Part shown: piece by piece, positions 1 through 8,156 of the stretch | Layout of the letters: each line of letters opens with the position of its first letter | Numbering within the stretch: the stretch's first letter is position 1 | Assembly (NCBI RefSeq): GCF_003269065.1 | Contig: NZ_QLTA01000016.1 | Location: forward strand, 1-64,000 | Source: Paracidovorax anthurii | Lineage (GTDB): Bacteria; Pseudomonadota; Gammaproteobacteria; Burkholderiales; Burkholderiaceae_C | Reading direction: 5' to 3' | Length of the DNA stretch: 64,000 nucleotides | Notes under the pieces: model-generated | The model's input: only the letters and a program-made list of their open reading frames with translations | What the model was told of the DNA's origin: nothing | Database searches by the model: none | Made by a program: the position numbers and the translations under genes

Positions 1-2
1 CT

Positions 3-326
3 GATCGCAAGGGAGCGCTTGCGGCCTTCAAGCGCTGCAAGCGCTCGCTGGGGCGGGTGCAAAGTGTGCTGACGGACAGCGGTTACACAGGCGAGCCCTT
101 CGCGCAAGGCGTCAAGGACATCCTGGGTGAGCATGTGACGGTGCAGATCGCCAAGAGAAGCGAGTTGCACACCTTCAAGGTCATGCCCAAGCGCTGGGTG
201 GTTGAGCGCAGCTTTGCTTGGCTGGACAAGAACCGGCGGCTATGGAAGAACTGTGAGCGATGGCTCAACACCAGCTTACAGTTCGTCCACTTGGCGTTTC
301 TGGCTCTGCTACTCAGAAGATCGTAA
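3..326 (+). mobile_element. IS5-type transposase, 3' part (cut by window edge)
   Basis: The reading frame is open from the first bases of the window and stops at 324-326, so only the C-terminal part of the transposase is visible. It contains a DSGY motif followed by a WVVERSFAWL segment about 30 residues before the end. This is the DDE-domain C-terminus of IS5-family transposases, where the glutamate in VERSF is the last catalytic acid. It would catalyse cut-and-paste movement of its own element. The missing 5' end lies outside the window, so it is not evidence of truncation. The stop codon is followed at once by a 17-bp palindrome, probably part of the element's end. Confidence 0.85.
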
Positions 327-327
327 A

Positions 328-344
328 CACGTTCTTAGAACGTG
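328..344. repeat. Palindrome at the end of the IS element
   Basis: CACGTTCT-T-AGAACGTG is a perfect 8-bp inverted repeat starting two bases after the transposase stop. The same half-site recurs after the hydrolase stop at 34114-34131 and, imperfectly, after the amiC stop near 32035. It may be part of the terminal inverted repeat or a small hairpin. No second IS end is visible inside the window to settle this. Confidence 0.5.
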
Positions 345-518
345 CCCAAAGTTACAGCAGGGTGTGAGAAGCTCGCCAGTTGAGAAAAAACGACAGCCCC
401 CCGGTGCCCAGGCCAGAGTGCCGGGTTGGCGGGCCCCTGCGTGCAGGCAGTGAACCGCGGCCCCGGCCCGCGAGACTGTGAACGCGTTCCGGGCGAGATT
501 CGAGGCTTTTTTTGCACC

Positions 519-561
519 ATGTCGCCGTATTCATTGGCTTTTCAGCTACACAAACAATAGC
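519..561 (+). repeat. 43-bp dispersed repeat, copy 1
   Basis: This begins ATGTCGCCGTATTC and ends CAGCTACACAAACAATAGC, exactly 43 bases, and is AT-richer than the surroundings. Its last 18 bases can pair as a short hairpin (GCTA...TAGC). It ends 4 bases before the ATG of the methyltransferase gene, so it lies in or near that gene's leader. Matching copies of identical length lie at 15947, 28859, 36090, 47597 and 60028. Confidence 0.75.
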
Positions 562-565
562 AACC

Positions 566-1117
566 ATGCACCACCACGATGCTCCTTCCGGCTGGATCTC
601 GCGCTGGGCGCACCTCGTGCCGGCGGGCGGCTCGGTGCTGGACGTGGCCTGCGGCACGGGCCGGCACCTGCGCTGGTTCCATGCGCGCGGCCACCGCGTG
701 GCCGGCGTGGACCGGGCGGCCGACGCGGTCGCTGCGCTCGGCGGGCTGGGCGAGCTGGTGTGCGCCGACATCGAGCAGGGCCCCTGGCCGTTCGCGGGCC
801 GCCGCTTCGACGCCGTCGTGGTCACGAACTACCTCTGGCGGCCGCTGCTGCCGGCCATCGTGCAGGCCGTGGCGCCCAGCGGCGTGCTGCTCTACGAAAC
901 CTTCGCGCAGGGCAACGAGACCGTGGGCCGCCCCGCGCGGCCGGACTTTCTGCTCGCGCCCGGGGAACTGCTGCGGGCCTGCGAGGGTCTGCGGGTGGTG
1001 GCCTACGAGGATGGCTTCCTGCCGGCGCCGGAGCGTTTCGTCCAGCGCGTGGCGGCCGTCCGCGAAGTGCCCGGCGGCGCACCGCCGCGCCACGGCCTCG
1101 CGGCCCCGGGGGCGTAA
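566..1117 (+). CDS. Class I SAM-dependent methyltransferase
   Basis: This 183-residue protein carries methyltransferase motif I (VLDVACGTGRHLRW, residues about 25-38), an acidic residue after the next strand (GVDRA), and a post-motif region (FDAVVVTNYLWRP) typical of small Rossmann methyltransferases that use S-adenosylmethionine. The substrate cannot be read from the sequence. I chose the ATG at 566 because motif I then sits at the usual distance from the start; a TTG at 512 would add 18 residues encoded largely by the 43-bp repeat. The gene is followed 63 bases later by dapA on the same strand. Confidence 0.85.
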   Translation: MHHHDAPSGWISRWAHLVPAGGSVLDVACGTGRHLRWFHARGHRVAGVDRAADAVAALGGLGELVCADIEQGPWPFAGRRFDAVVVTNYLWRPLLPAIVQAVAPSGVLLYETFAQGNETVGRPARPDFLLAPGELLRACEGLRVVAYEDGFLPAPERFVQRVAAVREVPGGAPPRHGLAAPGA

Positions 1118-1147
1118 CCCCCGCTGCCGGGCCTGTTACGCACTCGT

Positions 1148-1153
1148 TAGAAT
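1148..1153 (+). promoter_or_regulatory. Possible -10 box of dapA
   Basis: TAGAAT lies 27 bases before the dapA ATG in the short gap after the methyltransferase gene. No convincing -35 is visible at 16-18 bases, so this is only a candidate. Confidence 0.3.
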
Positions 1154-1180
1154 GCTCTTTTACCGTTTTCCTTCGTGGAC

Positions 1181-2077
1181 ATGACCTCTTCCAGCGCCAC
1201 CCTCACCGGCAGCATCGTCGCCCTCGTCACCCCCATGCACGAGGATGGCAGCGTGGACTACCCCACTCTGCGCAAGCTGATCGACTGGCACGTCGCCGAG
1301 GGCACCGACTGCATCGGCGTGGTGGGCACCACCGGCGAGTCGCCCACGGTCAACGTCGAAGAGCACTGCGAGATCATCCGCGTGGCCGTCGAGCAATCCG
1401 CCCGGCGCGTGCCCATCATGGCCGGCTGCGGCGCCAACTCCACCGCCGAGGCCATCGAGCTGGCCCGCTTCGCCAAGAAGGTGGGCGCCGACAGCCAGCT
1501 CCAGGTGGTGCCCTACTACAACAAGCCCACGCAGGAAGGGCAGTACCTGCACTTCAAGGCCATCGCCGAGGCCGTGGGCGACCTGCCCACCGTGCTCTAC
1601 AACGTGCCCGGCCGCTCGGTGGCCGATATGCAGCACGACACCGTGCTGCGCCTGGCCCAGGTGCCCGGCATCGTCGGCATCAAGGAGGCCACGGGCAACA
1701 TCGAGCGCGCGCAGTGGCTCATCCGCGACCTGCCCGAGGGCTTCGCCGTCTATTCGGGCGACGACCCCACCGCCGTGGCGCTCATGCTGTGCGGCGGCCA
1801 GGGCAACATCAGCGTGACGGCCAACGTGGCGCCGCGCCTCATGCACGAGCTGTGCGTGGCCGCCCTCGCCGGCGACGTGCGCCGCGCCATGGAAATCCAG
1901 TTCCGCCTCATGCCCGTGCACAAGCACCTGTTCGTCGAGGCCAACCCCATCCCCGTGAAGTGGGCCATGCAGCGCATGGGCCTGTGCGGCGGCACCCTGC
2001 GCCTGCCCATGACGCCCCTCTCCACGGGCAGCGAGGCCGTGGTGGAAGCCGCCCTGCGCTCCGCCGCCCTGCTCTGA
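1181..2077 (+). CDS. dapA: 4-hydroxy-tetrahydrodipicolinate synthase
   Basis: The 298-residue product condenses pyruvate with aspartate semialdehyde, the first committed step of the lysine/diaminopimelate pathway in the cytoplasm. It shows GTTGESPTV (pyruvate-binding TT pair, near residue 45), the catalytic tyrosine in LYNVPGRS (near 135) and the Schiff-base lysine in [10 protein letters not shown] (near 163). Length is normal for the family. The ATG at 1181 fits the family N-terminus; a GTG two codons earlier is an alternative. It lies just upstream of bamC, as in many proteobacteria where the bamC lipoprotein gene follows dapA. Confidence 0.97.
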   Translation: MTSSSATLTGSIVALVTPMHEDGSVDYPTLRKLIDWHVAEGTDCIGVVGTTGESPTVNVEEHCEIIRVAVEQSARRVPIMAGCGANSTAEAIELARFAKKVGADSQLQVVPYYNKPTQEGQYLHFKAIAEAVGDLPTVLYNVPGRSVADMQHDTVLRLAQVPGIVGIKEATGNIERAQWLIRDLPEGFAVYSGDDPTAVALMLCGGQGNISVTANVAPRLMHELCVAALAGDVRRAMEIQFRLMPVHKHLFVEANPIPVKWAMQRMGLCGGTLRLPMTPLSTGSEAVVEAALRSAALL

Positions 2078-2134
2078 GCCAGGACAACTCCCGCCCCGCC
2101 CGCTCTCCAGAGACACCCTCAAAGGATTTTCCGC

Positions 2135-3223
2135 GTGAACGCTATCAACCGCCTGGGCCTGCTGGGCCTTGCCATGGCCCTGTCCGCCTGCTCCGTGCTG
2201 GAGAACGACAAGATCGACTACAAAAGCGCCACCAAGGGCGCGACGCTCGAAGTGCCCCCGGACCTGACCCAGCTCTCGCGCGATTCGCGCTACGTCGTCC
2301 CGGGCGGCGTGGTATCGGCTGCGGCCTTCCAGGCCGGGCAGAACCAGAAGGCCCCCGGCACCGCCACCGCGGCCGCCAAGTCCGTGGGCGACGTGCGCAT
2401 CGAGCGCGACGGCAACCAGCGCTGGCTGGTCGTGAGCCGCCCGGCCGATGCCCTGTGGGACCCGGTGCGCGAGTTCTGGTCCGAGAACGGCTTCGTGCTC
2501 GTGCTGGACCAGCCCAACCTCGGCATCATGGAGACCGACTGGGCCGAGAACCGCGCCAAGCTGCCCCAGGACATCATCCGCTCCACGATCGGCAAGTTCT
2601 TCGAATCGGCCTATTCCACCGGCGAGCGCGACAAGTTCCGCACGCGCCTGGAGCGCGGCGCCAACGGCGCCACCGAGATCTTCATCAGCCACCGCGGCAT
2701 GGTCGAGGTCTACACCTCCAGCCAGAAGGACAACACCATCTGGCAGCCCCGCCCCGTCGATCCCGAGCTGGAGACCGAATTCCTGCGCCGCCTGATGGTC
2801 AAGCTCGGCGTGAGCGAAGAACAATCCCGCGCGGTCGCCGCCGCCCCGGTGCAGCAGATTCCCACCGCCCGCATCGGCCGCCAGAACAACGCCCCCGTGG
2901 TGGAACTGGACGAGAACTTCGACCGTGCATGGCGCCGCGTCGGCCTCGCGCTCGACCGCACGGGCTTCACCGTCGAGGACCGCGACCGCACCCAGGGCAC
3001 CTACTTCGTGCGCTACGTCGAGCCCACCGAGAAGAAGGACCCCGGCTTCTTCGGCAAGCTGCTGGGCCGCTCGGGCGACGCCGCAGCCCCGGTCAAGTAC
3101 CGCATCCTCGTGCGCAGCACGGACGGCAAGAGCACGGTGTCGGTGCTCAACGCGGCGGGCACGCCCGAAACGTCGGCCAACGCGGAACGCATCGTCCGCG
3201 TGCTCACCGACGACCTGAAGTAA
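2135..3223 (+). CDS. bamC: Outer-membrane assembly lipoprotein BamC
   Basis: The 362-residue protein starts at GTG and has a lipoprotein signal peptide ending in a lipobox (LSAC, Cys about residue 20). After that comes the unstructured KIDYKSATKG-type segment known to contact BamD, then two helix-grip domains (about 100-215 and 265-360). BamC is an accessory lipoprotein of the BAM machine that folds beta-barrel proteins into the outer membrane. The gap to dapA is 57 bases, suggesting co-transcription. The assignment rests on the N-terminal motif, layout and dapA linkage. Confidence 0.9.
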   Translation: MNAINRLGLLGLAMALSACSVLENDKIDYKSATKGATLEVPPDLTQLSRDSRYVVPGGVVSAAAFQAGQNQKAPGTATAAAKSVGDVRIERDGNQRWLVVSRPADALWDPVREFWSENGFVLVLDQPNLGIMETDWAENRAKLPQDIIRSTIGKFFESAYSTGERDKFRTRLERGANGATEIFISHRGMVEVYTSSQKDNTIWQPRPVDPELETEFLRRLMVKLGVSEEQSRAVAAAPVQQIPTARIGRQNNAPVVELDENFDRAWRRVGLALDRTGFTVEDRDRTQGTYFVRYVEPTEKKDPGFFGKLLGRSGDAAAPVKYRILVRSTDGKSTVSVLNAAGTPETSANAERIVRVLTDDLK

Positions 3224-3264
3224 GCAGGGCCGGCCGCCCCGCCCACCCCGCAAGGCCGCCGCGC

Positions 3265-4044
3265 GTGCTGCGCTTCAGGAGCCTGGGCAGCGGCAGTTCG
3301 GGCAACGCCACCCTCGTCGAAGGGTGGTGCGGCACGCAGGTGCGGCGCCTGCTCGTCGACTGCGGCCTCGGCCCCCGGCAGCTCGCCGGGCGCCTGGGCG
3401 AAGCAGGCCTCGCCATCGATGACATCGACGCGATCTTCATCACCCACGAGCATTCGGACCACGTGGGCTGCGTGCAGAAGATCGCGCTGCGGCACCGCAT
3501 TCCCGCCTGGATGAGCCACGGCACGCATGCCGCCATCGGCGCACCCGACCTCGACGGCCTCCTGCGCATCGCCGGCGACGGCATGCCCATCGACCTGGGG
3601 GCCTTCCAGGCCCTGCCCTTCACCGTGCCGCACGACGCGCGCGAACCGCTGCAGCTGCGCTGCAGCGACGGCGCCACCCACATCGGCCTGCTCACCGACC
3701 TGGGCCACGCCACCGGGCACGTGCTCGCCCACCTGAGCGGCTGCCATGCGCTGCTGCTGGAGGCGAACCACGATCGCGGGATGCTCGCGGCCTCCAGCTA
3801 CCCCGCGTTCCTCAAGCGGCGCATCGGCGGCACCCACGGCCACCTCGCCAACCCCGCGGCCGCCGACATCCTGCGCGCCGTGCAGCACGGCGGCCTGCGC
3901 CGCGTGGTGGCTGCCCACCTCAGCGCGCAGAACAACCGCCCCGACCTCGCGCGCGCCGCGCTGGCCGAGGCCATCGGCTGGCCACCGGAGCAGATCGACG
4001 TGGCCGATCCCCGGCACGGCACGGACTGGGTCGCGGCGGGCTGA
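3265..4044 (+). CDS. Metallo-beta-lactamase-fold hydrolase (YycJ/WalJ-like)
   Basis: The 259-residue protein has an N-terminal FRSLGSGSSGNATLV segment and the zinc-binding motif THEHSDHVG (near residue 57), with later ligands in LLTDLGHATG and LLLEANHD. These match the YycJ/WalJ branch of the metallo-beta-lactamase superfamily, in which some members are 5'-3' exonucleases. The exact substrate is unknown here. The GTG at 3265 is the first start consistent with the conserved N-terminus. It lies 41 bases after bamC and may be co-transcribed; a bidirectional terminator follows it. Confidence 0.88.
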   Translation: MLRFRSLGSGSSGNATLVEGWCGTQVRRLLVDCGLGPRQLAGRLGEAGLAIDDIDAIFITHEHSDHVGCVQKIALRHRIPAWMSHGTHAAIGAPDLDGLLRIAGDGMPIDLGAFQALPFTVPHDAREPLQLRCSDGATHIGLLTDLGHATGHVLAHLSGCHALLLEANHDRGMLAASSYPAFLKRRIGGTHGHLANPAAADILRAVQHGGLRRVVAAHLSAQNNRPDLARAALAEAIGWPPEQIDVADPRHGTDWVAAG

Positions 4045-4106
4045 ACACGGCCTGGCGCGCACCGTGCAGCCACCGCCTGCCCGGCACAAGAAGCGCCTGC
4101 CCAAAC

Positions 4107-4139
4107 AAAAAAGCCCCGACCTTGCGGTACGGGGCTTTT
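4107..4139. terminator. Bidirectional intrinsic terminator
   Basis: The stem AAGCCCCG / CGGGGCTT (4111-4118 and 4130-4137) has an 11-base loop, with A-rich sequence on the left and T-rich sequence on the right. It lies between the convergent metallo-hydrolase gene and the Ala/Pro-rich lipoprotein gene and can serve both. Confidence 0.85.
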
Positions 4140-4190
4140 CGCGGGTCCTGCCTCCGGCGGGTGGCCCGGCGGCGGCATCGGACGGCCGGC

Positions 4191-4475
4191 TTACTTGGCG
4201 GCGGATGCGCCACCGGCAGCAGCGGCAGCGGCTGCATCGGCAGCCGCCTTGGCAGCGTCGCTTGCAGGAGCGGAAGCCTCGGAGGCGGGAGCTGCGGCTG
4301 CGGCGGGAGCCGATGCATCCGAAGCAGGGGCTTCTGCAGGTGCTGCGGCGGGAGCCGGTGCCGGAGCGGGGGCTTCCACGGGAGCGGGTGCCGGAGCCGG
4401 GGCTTCTTCCTTCTTGCCGCATGCGGCGAGAGCAACGGACGCGACCAGGGCAGCCAGAACGAGAGAGTTCTTCAT
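4191..4475 (-). CDS. Small Ala/Pro-rich lipoprotein
   Basis: The 94-residue product begins with a lipoprotein signal peptide (MKNSLVLAALVASVALAACG, lipid-accepting Cys at residue 19). The mature part is low-complexity: a KKEEAP start, then runs of AP, APAE, ASDAS and finally a poly-Ala stretch ending GGASAAK. There is no folded domain. Small lipoproteins of this kind are membrane-anchored and abundant in Comamonadaceae, but the function is unknown. It is monocistronic, with a terminator downstream (4107-4139) and a good -10 box upstream (4592-4597). Confidence 0.8.
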   Translation of the reverse strand: MKNSLVLAALVASVALAACGKKEEAPAPAPAPVEAPAPAPAPAAAPAEAPASDASAPAAAAAPASEASAPASDAAKAAADAAAAAAAGGASAAK

Positions 4476-4591
4476 TTCAGTTTTTTCCTATTGGACAGAC
4501 GGATCTTTGAATTGCCGCCACGCCGCCCTCTTTCAGCGATGCGCGTTGGCCTCGTGTTGTGCGCCCCATGGCGCTTTGACAGCAACCGCAA

Positions 4592-4630
4592 ATTATAGGG
4601 AGATTGCGTCAATACTGACTAATACTGACA
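4592..4630 (-). promoter_or_regulatory. Promoter region of the small lipoprotein gene
   Basis: On the minus strand TATAAT (genomic 4592-4597) is a perfect -10 box about 117 bases before the lipoprotein ATG. Just upstream of it is a direct repeat of a 10-mer, AATACTGACT / AATACTGACA (4611-4630 on the plus strand), a possible regulator site. No consensus -35 is seen at the ideal spacing. The repeat is seen directly; its role is inferred. Confidence 0.5.
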
Positions 4631-4642
4631 ACCCGCCACGCC

Positions 4643-5158
4643 TCACAGCCCCAGCGTGGTCGCCGGGAAGCCGGGCGAGCTGCGCCGCAACAGCCATTCG
4701 TCGAGCGACTCGCGCACCCTCAGGCCGCGCTCGGGTTCGCTGCCTGCGACGCCCGTGCAGCGCTGCGGATCGAGCCGCTGCAGGACCCAGCGATCCGACC
4801 ACAGCACGCTGGGCAGTTCCAGCCGGTCCGCCACCGGCGCCCTGCGGCAGCGGATGATGTGGTCCCAGGCTCCGCGCCATTGCACGAACCGGGCATGGCG
4901 GCGCACCACCTCGTCGTAGTGGGTGGCCAGCAGCGTGAGTTGCCGGCCGCGCCCGGCCCAGGCTTGCAGCGATGCGATCACGTCGCGCTCCCCCAGGGGC
5001 CAGTCGTGGAAGTCGAAGTCGCAGAGCACCAGTTCCCGCCACGGCTCGCGCGCCGCGCACGCCAGGGCCGCGCGGATGCCGTCGGCGAAGGCCTTGCGCC
5101 CCTCGAAGCGGCCGGCTGGCAGCGGCGGGCCGTCGCCTGGGGATTCGGAGGCATCCAT
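4643..5158 (-). CDS. Conserved hypothetical protein, possible phospholipase-D-like fold
   Basis: The 171-residue protein starts MDASESPGDG. It has a LVLCDFDFHDWPLGERDV segment followed by a QLTLLATHYDEVVRRHARF helix region and a short IRCRRAP strand. The pattern of a paired strand with HxD and a later exposed Arg/His helix resembles half of a phospholipase-D-like domain, but no full HKD motif is present, so no enzyme activity is proposed. It lies 10 bases downstream of roxA on the same strand and is almost certainly in that operon. Confidence 0.7.
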   Translation of the reverse strand: MDASESPGDGPPLPAGRFEGRKAFADGIRAALACAAREPWRELVLCDFDFHDWPLGERDVIASLQAWAGRGRQLTLLATHYDEVVRRHARFVQWRGAWDHIIRCRRAPVADRLELPSVLWSDRWVLQRLDPQRCTGVAGSEPERGLRVRESLDEWLLRRSSPGFPATTLGL

Positions 5159-5168
5159 GCGCAAGTGC

Positions 5169-6299
5169 CTATGCGGCGCCCGCGTGCACCCACCCCGATT
5201 CGCACCACGATGCCAGCAGCTCCAGCGCATCGCAGCTCGCACGGGAGAGGTCGCGGGCCGAGAGCGCGCGCCGGTCGGCCAGGCGGCGCATTAGCGTCGC
5301 ATCGCGCCCCGCCGCCAGATAGCTCTCTCCGTTGATGAACACATGGCGCGCGTCATACACCATGCGCGTGCGGCGGTCGAGCCGCACGCCTTGCGCCACG
5401 TCCGCGGCATCGCCCGGCTCGAACCAGACATTCGGCTTGGGCTCGGTGAGGCTCTCGCCCAGCGCACGCTCGACGGCCAGGGGCTCGGCGAGCGCCCGGG
5501 CCAGCGCATCGCGCGCGAAATCCACCAGGGCCGCAGGCACTTCCCCGGGCCAGTCCACCGCGCCCTGCGACGGGTCGCGGTACAGGTGCGCGGGCCCGGC
5601 ACCGTCGTCGTCCGGCTCGTCGGCCAGCCGCGTGAGCAGCTCCTGCGCCAGCCCCGTGCGCGAGGGCGAACGGAAGCCGATGGAATACGTCATGCACTCG
5701 CCCTCGGCGATGCCGTCGTGCGCATAGCGCGGCGGCAGGTACAGCATGTCGCCCGGCTCCAGGACGAACTCCTGCTCGGGCTCGAAATGGTCCAGGATCT
5801 TGAGCGGTATGCCGTCCTTCAGGGTGAGATCCTTCTGGCGGCCGATGCGCCAGCGCCGCCGGCCGTGGGCCTGCAGCAGGAACACGTCGTAGCTGTCGAA
5901 GTGCGGCCCCACGCCGCCGCCATCGCTGGCATAGCTGATCATGAGGTCGTCGAGCCGCGCCTGCGGCACGAAGCCGAACTGCTGCATCAGCGCATGCACC
6001 GCATCGTCGTGCAGGTCCACGCCCTGCACCAGCAGGGTCCAGTCCGGCGTGGCGAGCGGCGGCAGGGCGCGGCGGGCAAAGGGGCCGTGGCGCAGGCTCC
6101 ATGCGCCCTTCTTCTGCTGCACCAGGCGCGACTCCACCCCTTCCTGCGCGGCGAGCGCGAAAAGCTCCGGACGCAGCACCGGCGGCTCGAAGGAGGCGAT
6201 GGCCTGCCGCACCAGCAGGGGCTTCTTCTGCCAGTGCCGGCGCATGAATTGGGCGGGGGTCAGTCCGCCCAGGAGAGCGAGGGGAGCGTGTGGGTCCAT
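5169..6299 (-). CDS. roxA: JmjC-type ribosomal protein 3-hydroxylase (RoxA/YcfD-like)
   Basis: The 376-residue protein has a JmjC/cupin domain. MISYASDGGGVGPHFDSYD supplies the HxD iron ligands (near residues 133-135), and the distal His is in YLPPRYAHDG. A C-terminal winged-helix part follows (about 280-376). Proteins of this kind are Fe(II)/2-oxoglutarate dioxygenases that hydroxylate an arginine of ribosomal protein L16. The start MDPHAPLALLGGLTPAQF fits the family. It is divergent from the slyD-like gene with a 68-base gap that must contain both promoters. Confidence 0.88.
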   Translation of the reverse strand: MDPHAPLALLGGLTPAQFMRRHWQKKPLLVRQAIASFEPPVLRPELFALAAQEGVESRLVQQKKGAWSLRHGPFARRALPPLATPDWTLLVQGVDLHDDAVHALMQQFGFVPQARLDDLMISYASDGGGVGPHFDSYDVFLLQAHGRRRWRIGRQKDLTLKDGIPLKILDHFEPEQEFVLEPGDMLYLPPRYAHDGIAEGECMTYSIGFRSPSRTGLAQELLTRLADEPDDDGAGPAHLYRDPSQGAVDWPGEVPAALVDFARDALARALAEPLAVERALGESLTEPKPNVWFEPGDAADVAQGVRLDRRTRMVYDARHVFINGESYLAAGRDATLMRRLADRRALSARDLSRASCDALELLASWCESGWVHAGAA

Positions 6300-6367
6300 G
6301 GGGAAGGAAAAAGACGCCGGGCGCGGGGGACGCGGCCGGCCGGTGGTCGAACTGCGACAATTCTCCT

Positions 6368-6892
6368 ATGGAAATCAAAGAACAATGTGTGGTCGCCTTG
6401 ACCTGGATCTTGAAAGACACGCTCGGCGAAGAGCTGGACGTGCTCGACGAGCCCGTGGAATTCCTCGTGGGGGGCGATGACCTGCTCGCCCGCATCGAGG
6501 AGGCCCTGCAGGGCCATGCCGCCGGCGCCGCCCTCTCGCTGCACCTCGAACCCGAGGAAGCCTTCGGCGAATACCGGGACCAACTGCTCTTCCTGGAGCC
6601 CCGGCACCTGTTCCCCGAAGATATCGAGGAAGGCATGACCTTCGAGGGCAGCGCGCTGCCCGAAGGCACCAACCCCAGTGCTCCGCGCGACGCGCTCTAC
6701 ACCGTGGCCCAGATCTACCCGGAACACGTGGTGCTGGACGGCAACCACCCCCTGGCCGGCATCGCGCTGCGCCTGCACCTCACGGTGCAGGGCGTGCGCG
6801 AAGCCACCGAGGAGGAAATCGGCCGGGGCACGGCCGGCACGGGCTTTTTCCGCATCCAGGCGCCGGGCGGCGAAGACTCCCTGCTGCACTGA
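6368..6892 (+). CDS. FKBP-type peptidyl-prolyl isomerase (SlyD-like)
   Basis: The 174-residue product has the SlyD layout: an N-terminal FKBP half, an insert-in-flap chaperone domain (EPEEAFGEYRDQLLFLEPRHLF onward, about residues 60-130), then the returning strand DGNHPLAGIALRLHLTV. SlyD-like proteins catalyse proline isomerisation and act as folding helpers in the cytoplasm. The His-rich nickel-binding tail of E. coli SlyD is absent. The ATG at 6368 starts the conserved MEIKEQCVVAL; upstream in-frame sequence lies within the divergent promoter gap. Confidence 0.88.
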   Translation: MEIKEQCVVALTWILKDTLGEELDVLDEPVEFLVGGDDLLARIEEALQGHAAGAALSLHLEPEEAFGEYRDQLLFLEPRHLFPEDIEEGMTFEGSALPEGTNPSAPRDALYTVAQIYPEHVVLDGNHPLAGIALRLHLTVQGVREATEEEIGRGTAGTGFFRIQAPGGEDSLLH

Positions 6893-6931
6893 GGCGCCCT
6901 GGCGGGGCCGCTGAGCGGCATCGCCGATCCG

Positions 6932-6967
6932 AAAAAGCAAAAGGGCCGAAAGGCCCTTTTGCTTTTT
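6932..6967. terminator. Strong bidirectional intrinsic terminator
   Basis: A perfect 16-bp stem (6932-6947 with 6952-6967; inner part AAAAGGGCC / GGCCCTTTT) is closed by a GAAA tetraloop. It has A-runs on one side and T-runs on the other, between convergent slyD-like and glycine-zipper lipoprotein genes. Confidence 0.92.
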
Positions 6968-7018
6968 GCTTCGGGAAGAAGGCAAGGACGGCGCCGATCC
7001 GCCTTGCCGGTTCCACGC

Positions 7019-7504
7019 TTACATGCGGGAGATCTGTCCGCCATTCAGGCTCACGCGATCGCCGGGCCGCAGATCGCCGGGCGTGCTCACGTCGTAGGCC
7101 CGCTGGCCGCCCCGGTCGAGCTGCACCGTGATGCGGTAGCCCTCGACCCGGCCGCTGTTGCTGTTGCGGCTCTCGACCTGGTTGCCCACCACGCCGCCGC
7201 CGACCGCGCCGAGCACGGTCGCCGCGGCACGGCCGCTGCCCTTGCCCACCTGATTGCCCAGCACGCCACCGATGACGGCCCCCGCCACGGCCCCCACGCC
7301 GCTGGTGCCGCTGCGGCTCTGCAGGGTTTCGATATTGGCCACCGTTCCGTACTCCACGCCCACCGGCGCTGCGGCCGGGTAGCTCGAATACGTGGGCTGC
7401 GCGGGGTATTGCGACACCTGGCGGGGTTGGTCGACGCAGGCGACCAGGGCGCCGGTCAGCGCCATCGTGATCACCAGTGCGGTGGTGCGGGAAAACTTTT
7501 GCAT
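7019..7504 (-). CDS. Glycine-zipper outer-membrane lipoprotein (SlyB/PcpA-like)
   Basis: The 161-residue protein has a signal peptide with lipobox LVAC (Cys near residue 23), a variable Tyr/Pro/Ala segment, then a glycine-zipper 2TM domain (GAVAGAVIGGVLGNQVG and GAVGGGVVGNQVE, about residues 72-110). A C-terminal beta-rich part (YRITVQLDRGG to VSLNGGQISRM) follows. Such proteins sit in the outer membrane and are linked to envelope integrity. The ATG at 7504 opens the signal peptide. A GC-rich hairpin (7529-7548) without a T-run separates it from dut. Confidence 0.87.
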   Translation of the reverse strand: MQKFSRTTALVITMALTGALVACVDQPRQVSQYPAQPTYSSYPAAAPVGVEYGTVANIETLQSRSGTSGVGAVAGAVIGGVLGNQVGKGSGRAAATVLGAVGGGVVGNQVESRNSNSGRVEGYRITVQLDRGGQRAYDVSTPGDLRPGDRVSLNGGQISRM

Positions 7505-7644
7505 GCTTGACTCCTTATTAGGGAATGGGGCGGGGCCCGAACCCCGCCGGCCGATCCATTGGAGCATGGGCCCCGTCCGGGACCTCGCCGGGCGATGGCC
7601 GCGGCCACCGTAGGCGCCAACGCCACGGCCGGATAGGACGATAC

Positions 7645-8091
7645 CTACACCTTGCCCGTGGAACCGTAACCGTTTTCTCCGCGCTCCGTCGCGGGAAATT
7701 CGCTGACCACATTGAACTGGGCCTGCACCACCGGCACGATGACCAACTGCGCGAGCCGCTCCATGGGCTGCAGGGTGAATGCCGTATCGCTGCGGTTCCA
7801 GGCGCTCACCATGAGCTGGCCCTGGTAGTCGCTGTCGATCAGGCCCACGAGGTTGCCCAGCACGATGCCGTGCTTGTGGCCCAGGCCCGAGCGCGGCAGG
7901 ATCAGCGCCGCATAGTTCGGGTCCCGGAGGTAGATGGCGATGCCGGTGGGCACCAGTTGCCACGCGTTGGGCTCCAGCGTGAGCGGCTCGTCCAGGCAGG
8001 CACGCAGGTCCAGGCCGGCACTGCCCGGGGTGGCATAGGCGGGGAGTTGCTGCGCCATGCGCGCATCGAGAATCTTGACGTCGATTTTCAC
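7645..8091 (-). CDS. dut: dUTP diphosphatase
   Basis: The 148-residue enzyme hydrolyses dUTP to dUMP and pyrophosphate, keeping uracil out of DNA and supplying thymidylate synthesis. All five dUTPase motifs are visible: [40 protein letters not shown] and the C-terminal [11 protein letters not shown]. The start is a GTG at 8091, giving [11 protein letters not shown]; no ATG is available at a sensible distance. It follows coaBC on the same strand after 65 bases, the widespread coaBC-dut arrangement. Confidence 0.96.
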   Translation of the reverse strand: MKIDVKILDARMAQQLPAYATPGSAGLDLRACLDEPLTLEPNAWQLVPTGIAIYLRDPNYAALILPRSGLGHKHGIVLGNLVGLIDSDYQGQLMVSAWNRSDTAFTLQPMERLAQLVIVPVVQAQFNVVSEFPATERGENGYGSTGKV

Positions 8092-8156
8092 AAGAGCTTT
8101 CAATTGGTGATGTGGGGACGCAACGGCCGGCGGGCCGCCCCGCCGGCGGGCAGGCG

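Noticed and set aside
478-4044. 1188-codon plus-strand open frame over four genes
   Set aside because: Only its last 260 codons (3265-4044) encode a family-like protein; the rest is the antiphase reading of the methyltransferase, dapA and bamC and has Arg/Ala/Pro-rich, GC-driven composition.
7529-7548. Terminator between dut and the glycine-zipper gene
   Set aside because: The GGCGGGG/CCCCGCC stem has no T-run, so I did not list it as a terminator.
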